This document shows positions 5,505 to 5,831 of a stretch of DNA of 5,831 nt, piece by piece. This stretch comes from DATKCJ01 sp035513275 (GTDB taxonomy: Bacteria > Verrucomicrobiota > Verrucomicrobiia > Opitutales > Opitutaceae): assembly GCA_035513275.1 (NCBI GenBank), contig DATKCJ010000399.1, forward strand, positions 1 to 5,831, in the 5' to 3' direction. The notes under the pieces were generated by a model. That model saw only the letters and a program-made list of their open reading frames with translations, did not search any database and was not told the DNA's origin. The first letter of the stretch is position 1, and each line of letters starts with the position of its first letter. The position numbers and the translations under genes are program-made.

Positions 5505-5548
5505 ACCGGAGATGTTTCTTGGGAGATAACGAGGCAGTTCTCTCCGGT
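5505..5548. repeat. 8-bp inverted repeat with 28-nt loop, 3' of the M24 peptidase gene
   Basis: ACCGGAGA (5505-5512) is exactly complementary to TCTCCGGT (5541-5548). It directly follows REP-like unit 11 and lies about 50 bp past the M24 peptidase stop in the transcription direction. The long loop and lack of a U tract make it a poor intrinsic terminator. With the REP-like pair and the dyad it accounts for most of the recognisable structure in the 5355-5595 gap. Confidence 0.35.
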
Positions 5549-5595
5549 GCACCGTATTCTCTGCCTCCTCACGTCGGCAGCTACACTCGACTCGA

Positions 5596-5831
5596 TCACG
5601 CGATCTCCCAGACGTAGGGATGCCGTGAGACGAGCTCGCAGCCGCCCTTGGTGACCAGCACGACGTCCTCGACACGGCAGCCGCCGAGGCCAGGGTAGTA
5701 GAGCCCCGGCTCGACTGTCACGACGTTGCCCGCGCGCAGCGGCGTGCCGCGCACACCTATGCCCGGCGCCTCATGGACCGCGAGCCCGAGGCCGTGGCCG
5801 GTGCCATGGAAGAAACCGCGCGTGCCTTTCT
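5596..5831 (-). CDS. M24 family metallopeptidase (Xaa-Pro aminopeptidase-like), C-terminal part, start outside window
   Basis: Reading the minus strand from the right edge gives 77 residues ending at TGA (5596-5598), with no start codon needed inside the window. They carry the pita-bread M24 metallopeptidase signature. HGTGHGLGLAVHE contains the likely metal-ligand His of the GHGLG block and the downstream catalytic His of VHE. TVEPGLYYPG and CRVED contain two glutamates that match the remaining metal ligands of PepP/PepQ-type enzymes (usually VEPG and RIED). The two ligand aspartates lie upstream, beyond the window. These enzymes remove N-terminal residues before proline, or split X-Pro dipeptides, using a dinuclear metal site. 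The short EPGLYYPGLGGCRVED stretch lacks the insertion seen in E. coli PepP between these glutamates. PepP, PepQ and a generic M24 member cannot be separated from this fragment. The gene precedes the oxidoreductase on the same strand but is separated by about 240 bp. Confidence 0.9.
   Translation of the reverse strand, partial: KGTRGFFHGTGHGLGLAVHEAPGIGVRGTPLRAGNVVTVEPGLYYPGLGGCRVEDVVLVTKGGCELVSRHPYVWEIA

Overview
This is a GC-rich bacterial window with two partial genes at the edges and four complete genes between them. All genes except the leftmost are on the minus strand. No marker gene fixes the taxonomy. The high GC, the lack of clear Shine-Dalgarno sequences and the type of molybdoenzyme suggest a soil or sediment bacterium, perhaps Acidobacteriota; this is a weak inference.

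Layout, left to right. (1) 1-396 (+): C-terminal part of a CPBP-family intramembrane protease, convergent with its neighbour. (2) 455-1204 (-): tlyA, an rRNA 2'-O-methyltransferase with an S4 domain. (3) 1361-1936 (-): mobA, molybdenum cofactor guanylyltransferase. (4) 1946-2866 (-): fdhD, formate dehydrogenase accessory sulfurtransferase. (5) 3120-5354 (-): a large FdhF/YdeP-type molybdopterin oxidoreductase with cysteine at the Mo-ligand position. (6) 5596-5831 (-): C-terminal part of an M24 metallopeptidase (Xaa-Pro aminopeptidase-like), which runs off the right edge and lacks a start codon in the window.

Genes 5, 4 and 3, in transcription order, form a functional module. They are a bis-MGD-type molybdoenzyme, the protein that sulfurates its cofactor, and the enzyme that adds GMP to molybdopterin. 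No electron-transfer subunit or transporter is visible, so substrate and redox partner remain unknown.

The most striking non-coding feature is a family of small palindromes that occupies every intergenic gap longer than about 60 bp (gaps at 1205-1360, 2867-3119 and 5355-5595) and also the fdhD/mobA junction. I count eleven units. Most carry a GTAG foot next to a short hairpin, and ten of them form five face-to-face pairs. Stem sequences differ between units but pairing is kept. This architecture matches REP/BIME elements moved by RAYT (TnpA-REP) enzymes. The elements touch coding sequence: one pair encodes the last ~25 residues of FdhD, one foot supplies the mobA stop codon, and one hairpin abuts the first possible fdhD start.
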